From: Dehalobacter restrictus DSM 9455
GTDB taxonomy: Bacteria; Bacillota; Desulfitobacteriia; Desulfitobacteriales; Syntrophobotulaceae
Reading direction: 5' to 3'
Assembly: GCF_000512895.1 (NCBI RefSeq)
Contig: NZ_CP007033.1
Span: 1,537,001 to 1,601,000 of the forward strand
Length of the DNA stretch: 64,000 nucleotides
The notes under the pieces were generated by a model. It ran no database searches. It saw only the letters and a program-made list of their open reading frames with translations, and was not told where the DNA came from. The position numbers and the translations under genes are program-made. Below are positions 8,269 through 17,062 of the stretch, piece after piece (position 1 is the first letter of the stretch; each line of letters begins with the position of its first letter).

Positions 8269-9126
8269 TCACCTCTCAAAGGTTCGATGGATCATCAGCA
8301 GGGTAACAATATCAATTTCACGAATCTCTGGAATGTTGGCAGATTTGATCACGTTGTCAACATTCTGTCTGGATGTATTGGTAATATTTGATATTTTTCC
8401 TGATAATCCTTTTTTATAGACCTCTTTCAGGGTCAATTTATTTTGAAGTGACTCCGAAGCAAAAATGGCGAAAGGTTCAATATGCTCGCTGTTAATCCAG
8501 GATACGTCATCGATTGAAGCCGCTTTGATTCGTGTTTTTTGATAATAGCTCTGGCGGTACCTTTCCGAAACAAGACCTGGCAGCCGCTTGAATGCAGGCA
8601 GATCCATTGCCTTTTGGTCAAACAGCGGCTGAATGACTTCGGTCAGCAATAAGACGTTGTTTTGATACAGACTCTGTTTCCTGACGAGCAGATCGGATGT
8701 TTTGAGCAAGGCATTAATGACCAGATCGTTTTCGTGCTTGGCGTTGAATAATAAGTCATAGCCGCTGCGTTCCGGGATTCTTAAAATTGCCTCCCTGGCC
8801 AGATGGTAAGCTGGTCCGTCCTGTTCCGTTGAAGTCCCGTCCGGAATCCGGACATCCCAGTCCCCTACCCCAAATCCGCAGCGAATCGGTAGAGGAGCCA
8901 GCAGCATTTTTAAAAGACGAACATAGAGTAATGCGGCTGTCGGTGTTTTGAACAGTCCTTGTACTTCGTCACCTGCGCTGAAGATGACGGCAAATTCCTG
9001 CGATCTTTGAAAGATGCTGTTCAGGACATTCAGGCACATCTTCATATATCGTTGAATCTGTTCACGGTCACTTTTGGGAAGCTTTTTCGAGTTTACCAGA
9101 TCGGCAATCACAGCAGTGTAGAGCAT
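8269..9126 (-). CDS. SatD family protein
   Basis: 285 residues starting MLYTAVIADLVNSKKL, the SatD hallmark, followed by FSAGDEVQGLF and GFGVGDW-type motifs that resemble a nucleotide-cyclase-like fold. The C-terminal 60 residues (LKEVYKKGLSGKISNITNTS) look like a helix-turn-helix. SatD was named from an acid-tolerance locus in streptococci, and its biochemical role is not established. The start has GAGGTGG four bases upstream. It is the first gene of the two-gene unit with the DUF3307 gene. Confidence 0.85.
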   Translation of the reverse strand: MLYTAVIADLVNSKKLPKSDREQIQRYMKMCLNVLNSIFQRSQEFAVIFSAGDEVQGLFKTPTAALLYVRLLKMLLAPLPIRCGFGVGDWDVRIPDGTSTEQDGPAYHLAREAILRIPERSGYDLLFNAKHENDLVINALLKTSDLLVRKQSLYQNNVLLLTEVIQPLFDQKAMDLPAFKRLPGLVSERYRQSYYQKTRIKAASIDDVSWINSEHIEPFAIFASESLQNKLTLKEVYKKGLSGKISNITNTSRQNVDNVIKSANIPEIREIDIVTLLMIHRTFER

Positions 9127-9165
9127 AGAACCACCTCTAGTGTTATTATAACAGCATTAAAATTT

Positions 9166-9192
9166 AAAGCAATCTGTTTTGATTGCTTTTTG
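9166..9192. terminator. Hairpin upstream of the SatD gene
   Basis: AAAGCAATC (9166-9174) pairs with GATTGCTTT (9181-9189) and is followed by TTG on the plus strand. It may be a remnant terminator; orientation is uncertain. Confidence 0.4.
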
Positions 9193-9281
9193 TATTTACA
9201 ACCTAAATTAGTTGCTTGCTTTCTTTACCTTTAGTATACGACTAGGACCTCTGAAAGAGTCTTTTCTTACGAAATACTCTC

Positions 9282-9341
9282 CTAGCCCTGTCTTAACACA
9301 GCAGATACCAGGATATTTGAATCAACAAATACTCGTAAGGC
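9282..9341 (-). pseudogene. Remnant of a PIN-domain (VapC-like) toxin gene
   Basis: Twenty codons read LRVFVDSNILVSAVLRQG then stop. This is the first strand and first acidic residue (VDxNILxS) of a PIN ribonuclease. Nothing recognisable of the rest of the domain follows in any frame, and no antitoxin gene is adjacent, so it is a fragment. Confidence 0.4.
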
Positions 9342-9532
9342 ATTACTTTTTTCCCTTTCCCCGTATGATATATTGTCAAGCCTTTCAATGTATCTTCGAT
9401 ACAAAAAATTTCTAAATTTGAAGAATTTGTATGCGCTTACAAATTCTTCGGTAAATGAAATAATTGGCTTAAACAGGTAAGGAATCTGGACCTGGATTAA
9501 ATTGATAATTAATATGCTGACGATTATAAAAT

Positions 9533-9580
9533 AAGCTTCTTTTGTTAGATTCAACTTGTGAATTTAGTCAAAAGAAGCTT
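9533..9580 (-). terminator. Terminator of the CWB2 gene
   Basis: Twelve-base arms AAGCTTCTTTTG (9533-9544) and CAAAAGAAGCTT (9569-9580). On the minus strand the hairpin is followed by ATTTTAT, 27 bases after the CWB2 stop codon. Confidence 0.6.
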
Positions 9581-9606
9581 TAATTTAATATAAAGTGACT
9601 AATAGG

Positions 9607-10473
9607 TTAGAATATCACTGTATAATTCTCATCAATTCCTGGTTTGTTAAGCTGCAAATTCCCGTTGGTATTACCCGTATTTTGCAGCAGCTCCTTAACT
9701 ACGCCATCGGATACAACATCTGTCTGACCTATGGCAACAACGTTCGGGAGAATTTGGTTTTGCAGCAAGTATTCTTTCGTCTTGTCCACGGCAGTATCAT
9801 TAACCAGAAAAACAGGAGAATGAGTTTTAGCGGCCAGTGCGGAAGCAGCTAAAGCATCCGGATAATTTGAACCGGTAGCAACATAAACGGTACTTAACTT
9901 GAGCTCTTTGGCAAAATTGCTGATTACCGCCATATTGGTATCATAGCGATCATTCCCCTGCAATCGTTTGACATGGGGGAAATTGCCGGCTACCCCGTCG
10001 CTGACAACATCATCGCTACCGACAATATAAGCGGCAGTGATGTTTTTATTTTTGATGTAGTCTTTTACGCTTTGAGGACATTTGTACGTCATGGTTAAGA
10101 GCACGGGCATGCCTTTTTGGGTTGCGATCGAAGAAATTGAAATAGCATCTGGAAAATTGAGTCCTGTTGCTACGCAAACCTCACCATTGAAATCGAGCTT
10201 CTCTGCAATTTTTACGGAAGTATCAAACCGGTCTTCACCTGATATACGCGTACAGCTTAGACCTATAGCTTTAAGCTCTTTTTCAACGTTTTCCGAGATG
10301 GCTCCCGTACCACCGATAATTACAGCATTCTTGGCCTCAAGTCTTTGAATTTCCTTTTTTGTACTACTGAGCAAATTCTCTTTGATGTTTAACAAAATCG
10401 GGCAATTGTATTTTTGCGATAACGGCGCGGCACAGAGCGCATCAATTTTTTCATAAGAAAATCGTAATTGCAC
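9607..10473 (-). pseudogene. 5'-truncated cell-wall-binding repeat 2 (CWB2) protein
   Basis: The 288-residue frame holds two complete and one partial CWB2 (PF04122) repeats: DALCAAPLSQKYNCPIL, then NAVIIGGTGAIS..GEDRFDTSVKIAEKL, CVATGLNFPDAIS, GNDRYDTNMAV and VYVATGSNYPDALAASALAAK. CWB2 domains hold proteins on anionic wall polymers outside the membrane. Here the signal peptide, any effector domain and the first half of the first repeat are missing: the frame opens inside a repeat and an in-frame stop lies nine bases upstream of the GTG at 10473. No good ribosome site is seen. The IS1182 element lies 70 bases upstream but does not itself cut the domain. Confidence 0.7.
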
Positions 10474-10581
10474 ACTTTCTTTTCAGTGCTCACGGTTCAA
10501 GAATCTCCCGTAATTTTAGATTTTAGATAAAGAGGGGATAAAACGAGGCCACTGAAAAAGTGGTACCTGAACCTCAAAAGC

Positions 10582-10627
10582 AAAAGAGCTGGAATTACGA
10601 AGAAAGAAGTAATTCCAGCTCTTTTTT
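10582..10627 (+). terminator. Terminator inside the left end of IS1182
   Basis: A 17-bp perfect stem (arms 10582-10598 and 10609-10625) with a 10-base loop ends in a T-run. It lies between the left repeat and the transposase start and would shield the transposase from outside transcription. Confidence 0.85.
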
Positions 10628-10669
10628 GATACAATTAAATAGAGAAAAAACTTCAGCGCAGGTAATCAT

Positions 10670-12138
10670 ATGATAAAGAAACAAACAAGCCTGGCCTTAA
10701 GTCCCTATATGGGCATATACGATTTGATCATACCCAAAGATAATTTATTGCGACAGATGAACGAATTAGTGGATTTTAATTTTATCTACGACGAGTTGGT
10801 TAATGTCTATTGTCAAAATAATGGACGAGGTGCAATAGATCCAGTTCGGATGTTCAAATACCTTTTACTAAAAAGCATTTTCGACATATCAGATGTTGAT
10901 GTGGTGGAGCGATCAAAATACGATATGTCATTTAAATATTTTCTTGATATGACACCGGAAGAAGAAGTCATTGACCCCAGTTCACTGACCAAGTTCAGAA
11001 AGCTACGGCTCAAAGATACAAACCTGCTGGATCTATTGATCCAAAAAACAGTTGGAATCGCTTTGGAAAAAGGTATTATAAAAAGCAAAGCCATCATAGT
11101 AGATTCTACCCATACCCAGGCAAGATACAATCAAAAATCACCTCGGGAGCATTTAATAGAATGTTCTAAGAGGCTACGCAAAGCCGTCTATGCCATAGAT
11201 GATAAGATGAAAGAGCAATTCCCGGCAAAAGTTAATAATGGCTTACTGGAAGATGAACTAGCGTATTGCCAAAAACTAATAACGGTCATTGAAAACGCAG
11301 AACACATTTCCGGTTACCCTGCTGTAAGAGAAAAACTAAATATGCTAAAAGAAGTGGTTGAGGATGACCATGAACAATTAGCCTTAATGTCAAAGGATGC
11401 CGATGCCAAAATGGGTCATAAAACAGCGGATACAGCCTTTTTCGGATATAAAACTCATCTAGCCATGACGGAAGAACGGATCATAACTGCCGCAGTTGTT
11501 ACATCAGGAGAAAAACATGACGGGAAACAACTTCAGGCCCTGGTAGAAAAAAGTGAACAAGCAGGAATTGAAGTTACAGATATCATTGGTGATGCAGCCT
11601 ATTCCGAAAAAGATAACATCGTATATACGAAAGAAAATAACATCAATCTGGTTTCTAAGCTGAGTAAAACAGTGACACATCAACAATCGAACCGAATAAA
11701 TCCCAATATATTTGAATTTAATAAAGATTGTCAGATGTATGTTTGTCAGGCTGGACATATGAGCTTTAAAAAGACAAGCACCCGGCCTAAAAACATGCTA
11801 AAGACGGTACAGGAACGGTAGAATCCTACTTATTCGACGTGGAAAAATGCAAAATCTGCCCCTATAAAGCAGGCTGCTATAAAGACGGGGCAAAAACCAA
11901 AACATATTCTGTAACGATAAAACACCACACGCATGAAGAACAGGCCATATTTCAGGATAGCGAATATTTCAAAGAAAAGTCAAAGGAACGTTACAAAATT
12001 GAGGCAAAAAACAGCGAGCTAAAACATAGACATGGGTATGGTGTTGCATCTGCTTCAGGCATATTTGGTATGCAGCTACAAGCGGCGACCACAATATTTG
12101 CTGTTAATTTAAAAAGAATTATAACTTTAATGGGTTAA
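10670..12138 (+). pseudogene. IS1182-family transposase, frameshifted
   Basis: The first frame (10670-11821, 383 residues) has the IS1182 N-terminal region (DPVRMFKYLLLKSIFDISD) and DDE core motifs (IVDSTHTQ, DAAYSEKDN). It ends out of frame after KNMLK. The rest (from about 11800 to 12138) continues in the -1 frame as DGTGTVESYLFDVEKCKICPY, with C-terminal HGYGVASASGIFGMQLQAA. A one-base loss near 11802-11806 (CTAAAGACGG) explains the break. An A-AAG sequence lies at the spot, but IS1182 transposases are normally one frame, so I call it inactivated. IS66 is inserted directly behind its stop codon. Confidence 0.85.
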
Positions 12139-12266
12139 AAAGAGGTAAGCGTAAACCATGTAGGCGGATTGTCATAGAATCAGCAGAATGAGAGAATATC
12201 CCAAAGAGTCTAAGTGTCACCAAAAGAGTCTAAGGTAGACATTTAGATAGAATGGGAGTGACTCAA

Positions 12267-12599
12267 ATGGAGCAAAGCCTGCAAACCTTAAGCGTAAACC
12301 AACGGCTGGCCGAGTGGAGCGAGCGGATCTCATCCTGCCGGAACAGTGGAATAAGCATCAGGCAATGGTGCCTGGAAAACGGGATTGTCGAGAAAACATA
12401 TTACTATTGGCAACGCCGAGTGTTTAAAGCATTGACCACGCATCAAGAGCCGTACTTTGCCAGAGTTCCCGTTGAACGCCGGAATGACTGTCTGGAAATA
12501 GCGGCAACAGTGCGCATCGGAAATGCCGAAGCCGACATTTACCCCAGCGCAGATGCATCAGCCATTGAAGCAATCTGCCGCGCGCTGAAGTCATGCTGA
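12267..12599 (+). CDS. tnpA: IS66 accessory protein TnpA
   Basis: About 110 residues. It shows the IS66 OrfA pattern of a helix-turn-helix near the N-terminus (SRNSGISIRQWCLENGI-like, residues 25-45) followed by KTYYYWQRRV. I prefer the ATG at 12267 because GGGAG lies seven bases before it; an ATG at 12252 is in frame. It overlaps tnpB by seven bases. The protein is needed for IS66 transposition; its exact role is not known. Confidence 0.9.
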   Translation: MEQSLQTLSVNQRLAEWSERISSCRNSGISIRQWCLENGIVEKTYYYWQRRVFKALTTHQEPYFARVPVERRNDCLEIAATVRIGNAEADIYPSADASAIEAICRALKSC

Positions 12600-12949
12600 A
12601 TGATTTCACCGGAGCCGACTGCATCTATATTGCCTGCGGATACACCGATCTTCGATGCGGGATTGACGGTCTATCTGGAATCGTCCAGCAGAAGTTTCGG
12701 CTGGATCCGTTTTCGAGCACCCTGTTTCTATTTTGCGGACGCCGATGTGACCGGATAAAAGCTCTGTATTGGGAAGGCAATGGGTTTGTTCTCCTGTACA
12801 AACGGCTTGAAAACGGAAGGTTTCAGTGGCCGCGTAGCCCCGCCGAAGCGCAGGCGCTTACCCCACAGCAGTACCGGTGGCTAATGGAAGGTTTAAGCGT
12901 AGAACAACCCAAAGCACACCGTCCGGCGTCAGGCCTCTGCATGGTTTAA
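12593..12949 (+). CDS. tnpB: IS66 accessory protein TnpB (Orf2)
   Basis: 118 residues with the IS66 Orf2 signature: YTDLRCGIDGL near residue 17, LFLFCGRRCDRIKALYWEGNGFVLLYKRLE in the middle and RFQWPR near residue 76. It is translationally coupled to tnpA and required for transposition in the family. Confidence 0.95.
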   Translation: MLNDFTGADCIYIACGYTDLRCGIDGLSGIVQQKFRLDPFSSTLFLFCGRRCDRIKALYWEGNGFVLLYKRLENGRFQWPRSPAEAQALTPQQYRWLMEGLSVEQPKAHRPASGLCMV

Positions 12950-13033
12950 GAAGGCTCAGAAAGGGTTCGAAAAGAATACTGGAAACCCTTGAAAACACTG
13001 GAAAAACTGGCTTTTTCATGGTATAATTTTGTT

Positions 13034-14635
13034 ATGAAAGAGCTACAAAAAAATGAGATAAATAACGCCGAAATGGTCACCATTTCACGTGCGGAATATG
13101 AAGCACTTAAGGCACACAACACAGAGTTAAACAAACAGATTGAGTTGCTTCTGCAACAGATACGCCTGGGCCAAAAGAAACGCTTCGGATCTTCCTCCGA
13201 AAAAACGCAGGAAGCGGTCATGGAGCAACTGAGCCTTTTGTTTAACGAGGCAGAAGCGTATATTAAAATCGAGTCACCAGAGAAAACAAAAGTTGCTGCC
13301 CATACCCGCCAAAAGCGTTCCGGCAGCCTTGAGGAAATCCTGCCGGATAATGTCCCCGTTGAAGTCGTTGAGCATCGTCTTTCTGAGGAAGAACGGCTTT
13401 GTGCAGCCTGCGATACTGTCATGCAGGAAATCGGCAAGGAAGTCCGCCGCAGCCTTGTAATTGTTCCGCCACAGGTAAAAATCCGTGAAGACCGGTATTT
13501 CAGCTATGCCTGCCTGACCTGCAAAGCAGAGGCCTTGGAAACCCCCGTGTTGAAAACACGGAAAGATAAACCCGTCATCTCCGGAAGCTTTGCCTCCCCG
13601 GAAGCGATAGCTCACATCATGACCCAGAAATTCGTCATGTGTTCTCCCCTTTACCGACAGGAACAGGAGCTGAATCGAAGCGGTGTGATGCTATCCCGTC
13701 AGACGATGTCCAGCTGGATCTTAAGAGTAGCCGAGGACTGGTTGAAACCAGTGTATGAGGAGATGCACCGACGGCTCTTGCAGCACAGTGTTCTCTTCGC
13801 GGATGAGACCACCTTGCAAGTACTCAAAGAACCAGGCAAGAAGGCGCAAGCCAAAAGCTACATGTGGATGTACAGAACCGGCGGGGATACAGAGCACCCG
13901 CTCATACTTTATGAATACAAGCCGGATCGAAAAGCTGAAAACCCGAAGAAATTTTTGGAAGGATTCTCCGGATACCTGCATGCGGATGGTTATCAGGCTT
14001 ATTACACGTTGCCGGAAAACATCACGGTAGTCGGTTGCTGGGCCCATGCTCGGCGTAAATTTGATGAGGCGGTCAATTCCTTGCCAAAATCCGAGCAAAA
14101 AGGATCTTCGGCAGTAATTGGGCAAGAGTATTGCAACAAGCTATTCTCGATTGAGGATAAGCTTAAATGTCTTACCCCTGAAGAACGATATACCCAGCGG
14201 CTGGAGTTGGAAAAACCGGTTCTGGATGCCTTCCTGACTTGGGCACAAACAAGAAACGCAGCTCCGAAGTCTGCCCTTGGAAAAGCCTTATATTATCTGC
14301 AACAGCAGTGGCCTCACTTGATAGAGTATCTGAAGGACGGCCGGCTGGAGCTCTCTAACAACCGAGCAGAACGGAGTATAAAACCTTTTGTCATGAGCCG
14401 AAAAAACTTTCTATTCGCAAATACGCCGAATGGTGCCCAGGGCAGTGCAATAATTTATAGCCTAATTGAAACCGCCAAGGAGAATGACCTTGATCCGTAC
14501 AGGTATCTGGTATATGTCCTGAACACTGCTCCTAACATTGATCAAACACATCCAGACTGGGTGATTCCATTACTCCCGGCAAATGCTCCTGAGCATTGCC
14601 GAGTACCGTATGCTAAGAGCAAATGCGACGAATGA
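13034..14635 (+). CDS. tnpC: IS66 transposase TnpC (DDE)
   Basis: The catalytic transposase, about 533 residues from the ATG at 13034; a TTG at 12989 would add 15. An N-terminal coiled coil (EALKAHNTELNKQIELLLQQI) precedes the zinc-binding Cys region (CAACDTVM, YACLTCKA). The DDE core follows, with acidic residues in FADETTLQVL, LHADGYQAYY and NNRAERSIKPF. A TATAAT lies within 13 bases of this ATG, so any transcript from it would be leaderless and translation from the TTG or by coupling remains possible. A terminator follows inside the right end. Confidence 0.92.
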   Translation: MKELQKNEINNAEMVTISRAEYEALKAHNTELNKQIELLLQQIRLGQKKRFGSSSEKTQEAVMEQLSLLFNEAEAYIKIESPEKTKVAAHTRQKRSGSLEEILPDNVPVEVVEHRLSEEERLCAACDTVMQEIGKEVRRSLVIVPPQVKIREDRYFSYACLTCKAEALETPVLKTRKDKPVISGSFASPEAIAHIMTQKFVMCSPLYRQEQELNRSGVMLSRQTMSSWILRVAEDWLKPVYEEMHRRLLQHSVLFADETTLQVLKEPGKKAQAKSYMWMYRTGGDTEHPLILYEYKPDRKAENPKKFLEGFSGYLHADGYQAYYTLPENITVVGCWAHARRKFDEAVNSLPKSEQKGSSAVIGQEYCNKLFSIEDKLKCLTPEERYTQRLELEKPVLDAFLTWAQTRNAAPKSALGKALYYLQQQWPHLIEYLKDGRLELSNNRAERSIKPFVMSRKNFLFANTPNGAQGSAIIYSLIETAKENDLDPYRYLVYVLNTAPNIDQTHPDWVIPLLPANAPEHCRVPYAKSKCDE

Positions 14636-14649
14636 TTTTTATATGACGC

Positions 14650-14680
14650 GAGCCTGCTGGTTACGGCGGGCTCTTTTTTA
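14650..14680 (+). terminator. Terminator after IS66 tnpC
   Basis: GAGCC (14650-14654) pairs with GGCTC (14669-14673), followed by a run of Ts, just inside the right end of IS66. Confidence 0.75.
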
Positions 14681-14743
14681 CGCCGCTAGAGTTTACGCTT
14701 ACAAAAAGAGAGTGATAAACTAAGCCATTACATATAAGAATTG

Positions 14744-14788
14744 AAAAACCAGGAGAATGAGTCAATATATCTCATCTTCTGGTTTTTT
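14744..14788. terminator. Hairpin in the right end of IS1182
   Basis: An imperfect 18-base stem (arms 14744-14761 and 14771-14788) has A-rich and T-rich flanks, so it can act in both directions. Before IS66 arrived it directly followed the transposase stop. Confidence 0.7.
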
Positions 14789-14881
14789 GGTTGTGTGGTT
14801 TAAGCGAAAAACAAAGTGTTTTTCAGTGGCCTCGATAAAACCCCTCTTTATGTTAGGAAGAACTCACCTGTAATTTGAAAC

Positions 14882-15343
14882 TTATTTGCCTACAGCTGCA
14901 GCTTTTGCGGCTGCTTCTTGTTTGGCTAATTCTGCTTGGCCTGCATCGGAGGCTGAATTGAAGACTTCAAATTTTCCTATTACCGTATCGCCATCAGACG
15001 CATATAATGGAATCTCTGAATATGCAGGGGCATTTTTCATTTTCTCCATATACGCAACGGCTTCCTGCGGATTCTGAGGTTGATCTTTGTCTAAATCAGC
15101 TTTCTTAATATATCCAATTGTTCCATCAGTTCCCTGAGCCTGTATCAAATCCGGAAATTGCACAGATGTGGATGCCATGTTGGTGCCATAGGTTTGTCCA
15201 TGGGCATTTACTTTGTAGTTAGGAGCAACATTAGAATTATCCGAGTCTGCTATCGCAGATATTGCTCCAAGACTCAAAGAGCCTGCTAAAAGCCCTATAG
15301 CTAAAGCTATACCGATAGTAAAAATACCAGATTTTTTTAACAT
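14882..15343 (-). CDS. Small secreted protein of unknown function
   Basis: 153 residues from the ATG at 15343, which has AAGGGGGG nine bases upstream; the longer frame to 15391 would overlap the gene before it. A signal peptide or N-terminal anchor (MLKKSGIFTIGIALAIGLLAG) precedes VNAHGQTYGTNM, IGYIKKADLD, an acidic/polar middle and a C-terminal Ala-rich helix ending VGK. I do not recognise the family. It lies 19 bases behind the secreted protein gene at 15363 and probably forms a unit with it. Its natural terminator appears to have been split by the IS1182 insertion. Confidence 0.7.
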   Translation of the reverse strand: MLKKSGIFTIGIALAIGLLAGSLSLGAISAIADSDNSNVAPNYKVNAHGQTYGTNMASTSVQFPDLIQAQGTDGTIGYIKKADLDKDQPQNPQEAVAYMEKMKNAPAYSEIPLYASDGDTVIGKFEVFNSASDAGQAELAKQEAAAKAAAVGK

Positions 15344-15362
15344 ATTTTTCAACCCCCCTTCT

Positions 15363-15800
15363 TTAATTACTTTGTCTTGGTGAGTAAGCACACGGTTCTT
15401 CTAAATAACCACTCCCATTGTACATTCTAAAACTTCCACCGGCATAATATGTGCCTTTGACACTTGTATATGGAGAAGTAGCAGTTAACATTACCTGAGG
15501 AGAACTATTGTATGCCCAAGGGCTGTACTTAACACATGTCCCTGCGTCATTATACATATAAGCACTAACCCCCATATAACCTGTTGGCGCACTTCCATTT
15601 GTGCAGGACATTATAGCACTGGCAGAAGCAAAACTAGGAGATGTAGTAATTGTGCAATAACCGTTATAGATATACCCTCCATAATTCATACCAAAGTTTG
15701 TTACTGGGCTGGATGCTTGACCGGCATACGCCATGGTCGCAACAGAGAGAAATAAACCAAGAAAAAATAGTATGAAAGAAACTCTTAACTTTCTAATCAT
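15363..15800 (-). CDS. Small secreted Tyr/Gly/Ser-rich protein of unknown function
   Basis: 145 residues with a clear signal peptide (MIRKLRVSFILFFLGLF, cleavage likely after AYA). The mature part is rich in Tyr, Ser, Gly and Asn (YGGYIYNGYC, YAGGSFRMYNGSGY) and has four cysteines that could form disulfides. Size and export fit a secreted effector, adhesin or bacteriocin-like protein, but no family is recognised and the 972-type pattern is absent. The ribosome site AGAAAGGAG lies before the ATG at 15800. Confidence 0.7.
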   Translation of the reverse strand: MIRKLRVSFILFFLGLFLSVATMAYAGQASSPVTNFGMNYGGYIYNGYCTITTSPSFASASAIMSCTNGSAPTGYMGVSAYMYNDAGTCVKYSPWAYNSSPQVMLTATSPYTSVKGTYYAGGSFRMYNGSGYLEEPCAYSPRQSN

Positions 15801-16084
15801 ATTATACTCCTTTCTAATTTATACAGGCAAATTTTTCCTTCCAATACTAATAGACAACATAGATTACTTTTTGCAACACATATTTAGGATTTTTTTACTC
15901 CTGAGACTGTCCCTAAAACGGCAACGGCGCCAATTGGCACTTTTCGTATCAATATTATTTTCAACTGGAGCTAACCGACTACCCCCCTTTAAATTTAGAC
16001 ATAAATCAAAAATGCAAAGCAGGCAAGAAAGAATTAAGTTCTAAAATATATTTCCAGACTGGTTGCTAAACCCTTACTATTTTT

Positions 16085-16124
16085 CTTTTTACTCATTGAA
16101 TTAGCTAATTCGATGAGTAAAAAG
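16085..16124. promoter_or_regulatory. Forty-base near-perfect palindrome before the SH3 remnant
   Basis: Arms 16085-16096 and 16113-16124 (CTTTTTACTCAT and complement) continue as GAATTA-GC-TAATTC inside, with one mismatch pair. The right arm runs into the AAGGAGG of the following start codon, so the RNA hairpin would partly cover that ribosome site. The rest of the 15801-16136 gap holds only AT-rich upstream DNA. Confidence 0.55.
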
Positions 16125-16136
16125 GAGGATACTGTA

Positions 16137-16322
16137 ATGAGTACAAATGTTTATGGAGGCCCAGGAAACAAAGCGTATGCCGTGGTGGGATATCTCGATG
16201 CACTCGATCCCTACACTGTCCTATGGGAGGAATACGGATGGAAATTTATTGAATACCCATCGGGATCCAAAAAAAAAGAGAGCGTATCTGCCAGGTTGAG
16301 CATCTACCAGGACCTTAGATAA
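16137..16322 (+). pseudogene. Remnant of an SH3-repeat protein (N-terminus)
   Basis: Sixty-one codons from ATG 16137 with a strong AAGGAGG site. NVYGGPGNKAYAVVGYL and GWKFIEYPSGSKKK match the first SH3 repeat of the large protein at 17906, including its start without a signal peptide. A nine-A run then shifts the frame: one A fewer continues as KKKRAYLPG, the expected end of a repeat, but is soon stopped. It is the stub of a second copy of the large SH3 protein. Confidence 0.7.
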
Positions 16323-16384
16323 TCCTCCGAGTGAGACGTTGAAGTAAGAATATTTCTCAGGGTTTTGACCTGTAACGGTCTGAG

Positions 16385-16782
16385 TTAGCCTGTATCTCCC
16401 ATTTGTTGCAAGACATTCTTTAACTTTTGTGGAAATGGCACTCCCATTTTAGCAATATTTTCAAGTATACTGATCCCTTCATTAGACAAATAGAACATAA
16501 TCAGCATCGTTCTTAGAGTACTTCCTGAACCGATAATGTATTGATTAATAATGTTTCCCAAGGCAATTAGGGCAAATATCAATATTTTTTTACATATACC
16601 TTTAAATCCGATATTACTCGATACTTTCTTATCAAAAATCGCCAATAGGACACCAGTTACATAATCAAATGCTACAAATGCGACCAGCGCATAAACCAGG
16701 GAATCAAGCTCACCTAGCAACCATCCGAAAACCCCGCCTACAGTGCAATCATAATTTTGAGATAATTTAAAAGCAAATCCAC
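16385..16782 (-). pseudogene. Phage holin (toxin-secretion / lysis holin family), frameshifted
   Basis: Reading from the GTG at 16782, with GGGGGGAT upstream, gives DLLLNYLKIMIAL and then TAG at 16738-16740. With one extra G the frame continues as VGGVFGWLLGELDSLVYALVAFVAFDYVTGVLLAIFDKK, the first two membrane segments of the PF05105-type holin, and remains open to 16385. Internally initiated protein from the TTG at 16720 would lack the first segment. Such holins open the membrane for endolysins, or for large toxins without signal peptides as in Clostridioides difficile TcdE. Confidence 0.75.
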
Positions 16783-16783
16783 A

Positions 16784-17062
16784 TTAATCCCCCCAATGCC
16801 CTTGTTGTCCAAACCATTTTGCTAATTTCTTCAGAGCCCGTTTTTTTGTCTTATTAACTGCTTGTCTGCTGATTTCATTAATAGCTGCGGTTTCTGCTAC
16901 GGTATAGACCAATAGATAGATCTTTTCGACAACAGATAATTCCGATTCCGTCAGCAGATGATCTATCCCTGTTAATTCCAGTTCAAAATGGGTGTCCAAC
17001 GTAACCAATGCAGCTTCAGCATAATAAAGTTGCAACTCCGTTTTATGCTTCGGCAAGTACAA
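16784..17062 (-). CDS. Small protein upstream of the holin, unrecognised
   Basis: About 85-92 residues. The 5' end is unsure because the frame runs into DNA that reads as an SH3 remnant on the other strand; a junction near 17020-17050 is likely. The protein is charged and helical (LLTESELSVVEKIYLLVYTVAETAAINEISRQAVNKTKKRALKKLAKWF). Its stop is one base before the holin start, so the two belonged to one phage-type unit. Confidence 0.45.
   Translation of the reverse strand: MYLPKHKTELQLYYAEAALVTLDTHFELELTGIDHLLTESELSVVEKIYLLVYTVAETAAINEISRQAVNKTKKRALKKLAKWFGQQGHWGD

Larger units (their letters stand above)
9127..9606. other. Gene-poor gap with decayed sequence
   Basis: This 480-bp AT-rich stretch contains two hairpins (9166-9189 and 9533-9580) and a short PIN-domain remnant. 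I see no intact gene in it. Confidence 0.6.
12145..14702 (+). mobile_element. Complete IS66-family element nested in IS1182
   Basis: The ends read GTAAGCGTAAAC (12145-12156) and its complement (14691-14702), the signature of IS66. An 8-bp target duplication AAAAAGAG flanks it at 12137-12144 and 14703-14710. The length is 2558 bp, with the standard tnpA-tnpB-tnpC order and all three frames open. Perfect ends, perfect duplication and open genes show that this is a recent and potentially active insertion that happened after IS1182 arrived. Confidence 0.95.
10545..14833 (+). mobile_element. IS1182-family insertion sequence interrupted by IS66
   Basis: The terminal inverted repeats are GAGGCCACTGAAAAA at 10545-10559 and its complement at 14819-14833 (15 of 15 matched), bounded by the direct repeat GATAAAAC. 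Without the nested IS66 element and its duplicated 8 bp the element is about 1.72 kb, normal for IS1182. It carries one transposase gene, broken by a frameshift, with a strong hairpin just inside each end that can block transcription from outside. Its own mobility is probably lost unless a transposase is supplied elsewhere. Confidence 0.9.
10527..14851. repeat. Hairpin target and 8-bp target duplication of the IS1182 element
   Basis: GATAAAAC is present at 10537-10544 and again at 14834-14841, directly outside the element. Removing the element and one copy restores an 11-bp perfect stem (ATAAAGAGGGG / CCCCTCTTTAT) with the loop ATAAAA. The element therefore jumped into the loop of a terminator-like hairpin, probably that of the gene at 14882-15343. 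Confidence 0.85.

Noticed and set aside
11802-11806. Programmed frameshift in the IS1182 transposase
   Set aside because: Only a weak A-AAG is present and IS1182 transposases are normally a single frame, so a deletion is the simpler reading.
15363-15800. Lactococcin-972 bacteriocin identity for this secreted protein
   Set aside because: It is far from the transporter, longer than the family and lacks the VNGN, GxW and YY pattern, which instead appears at 25840-25989.
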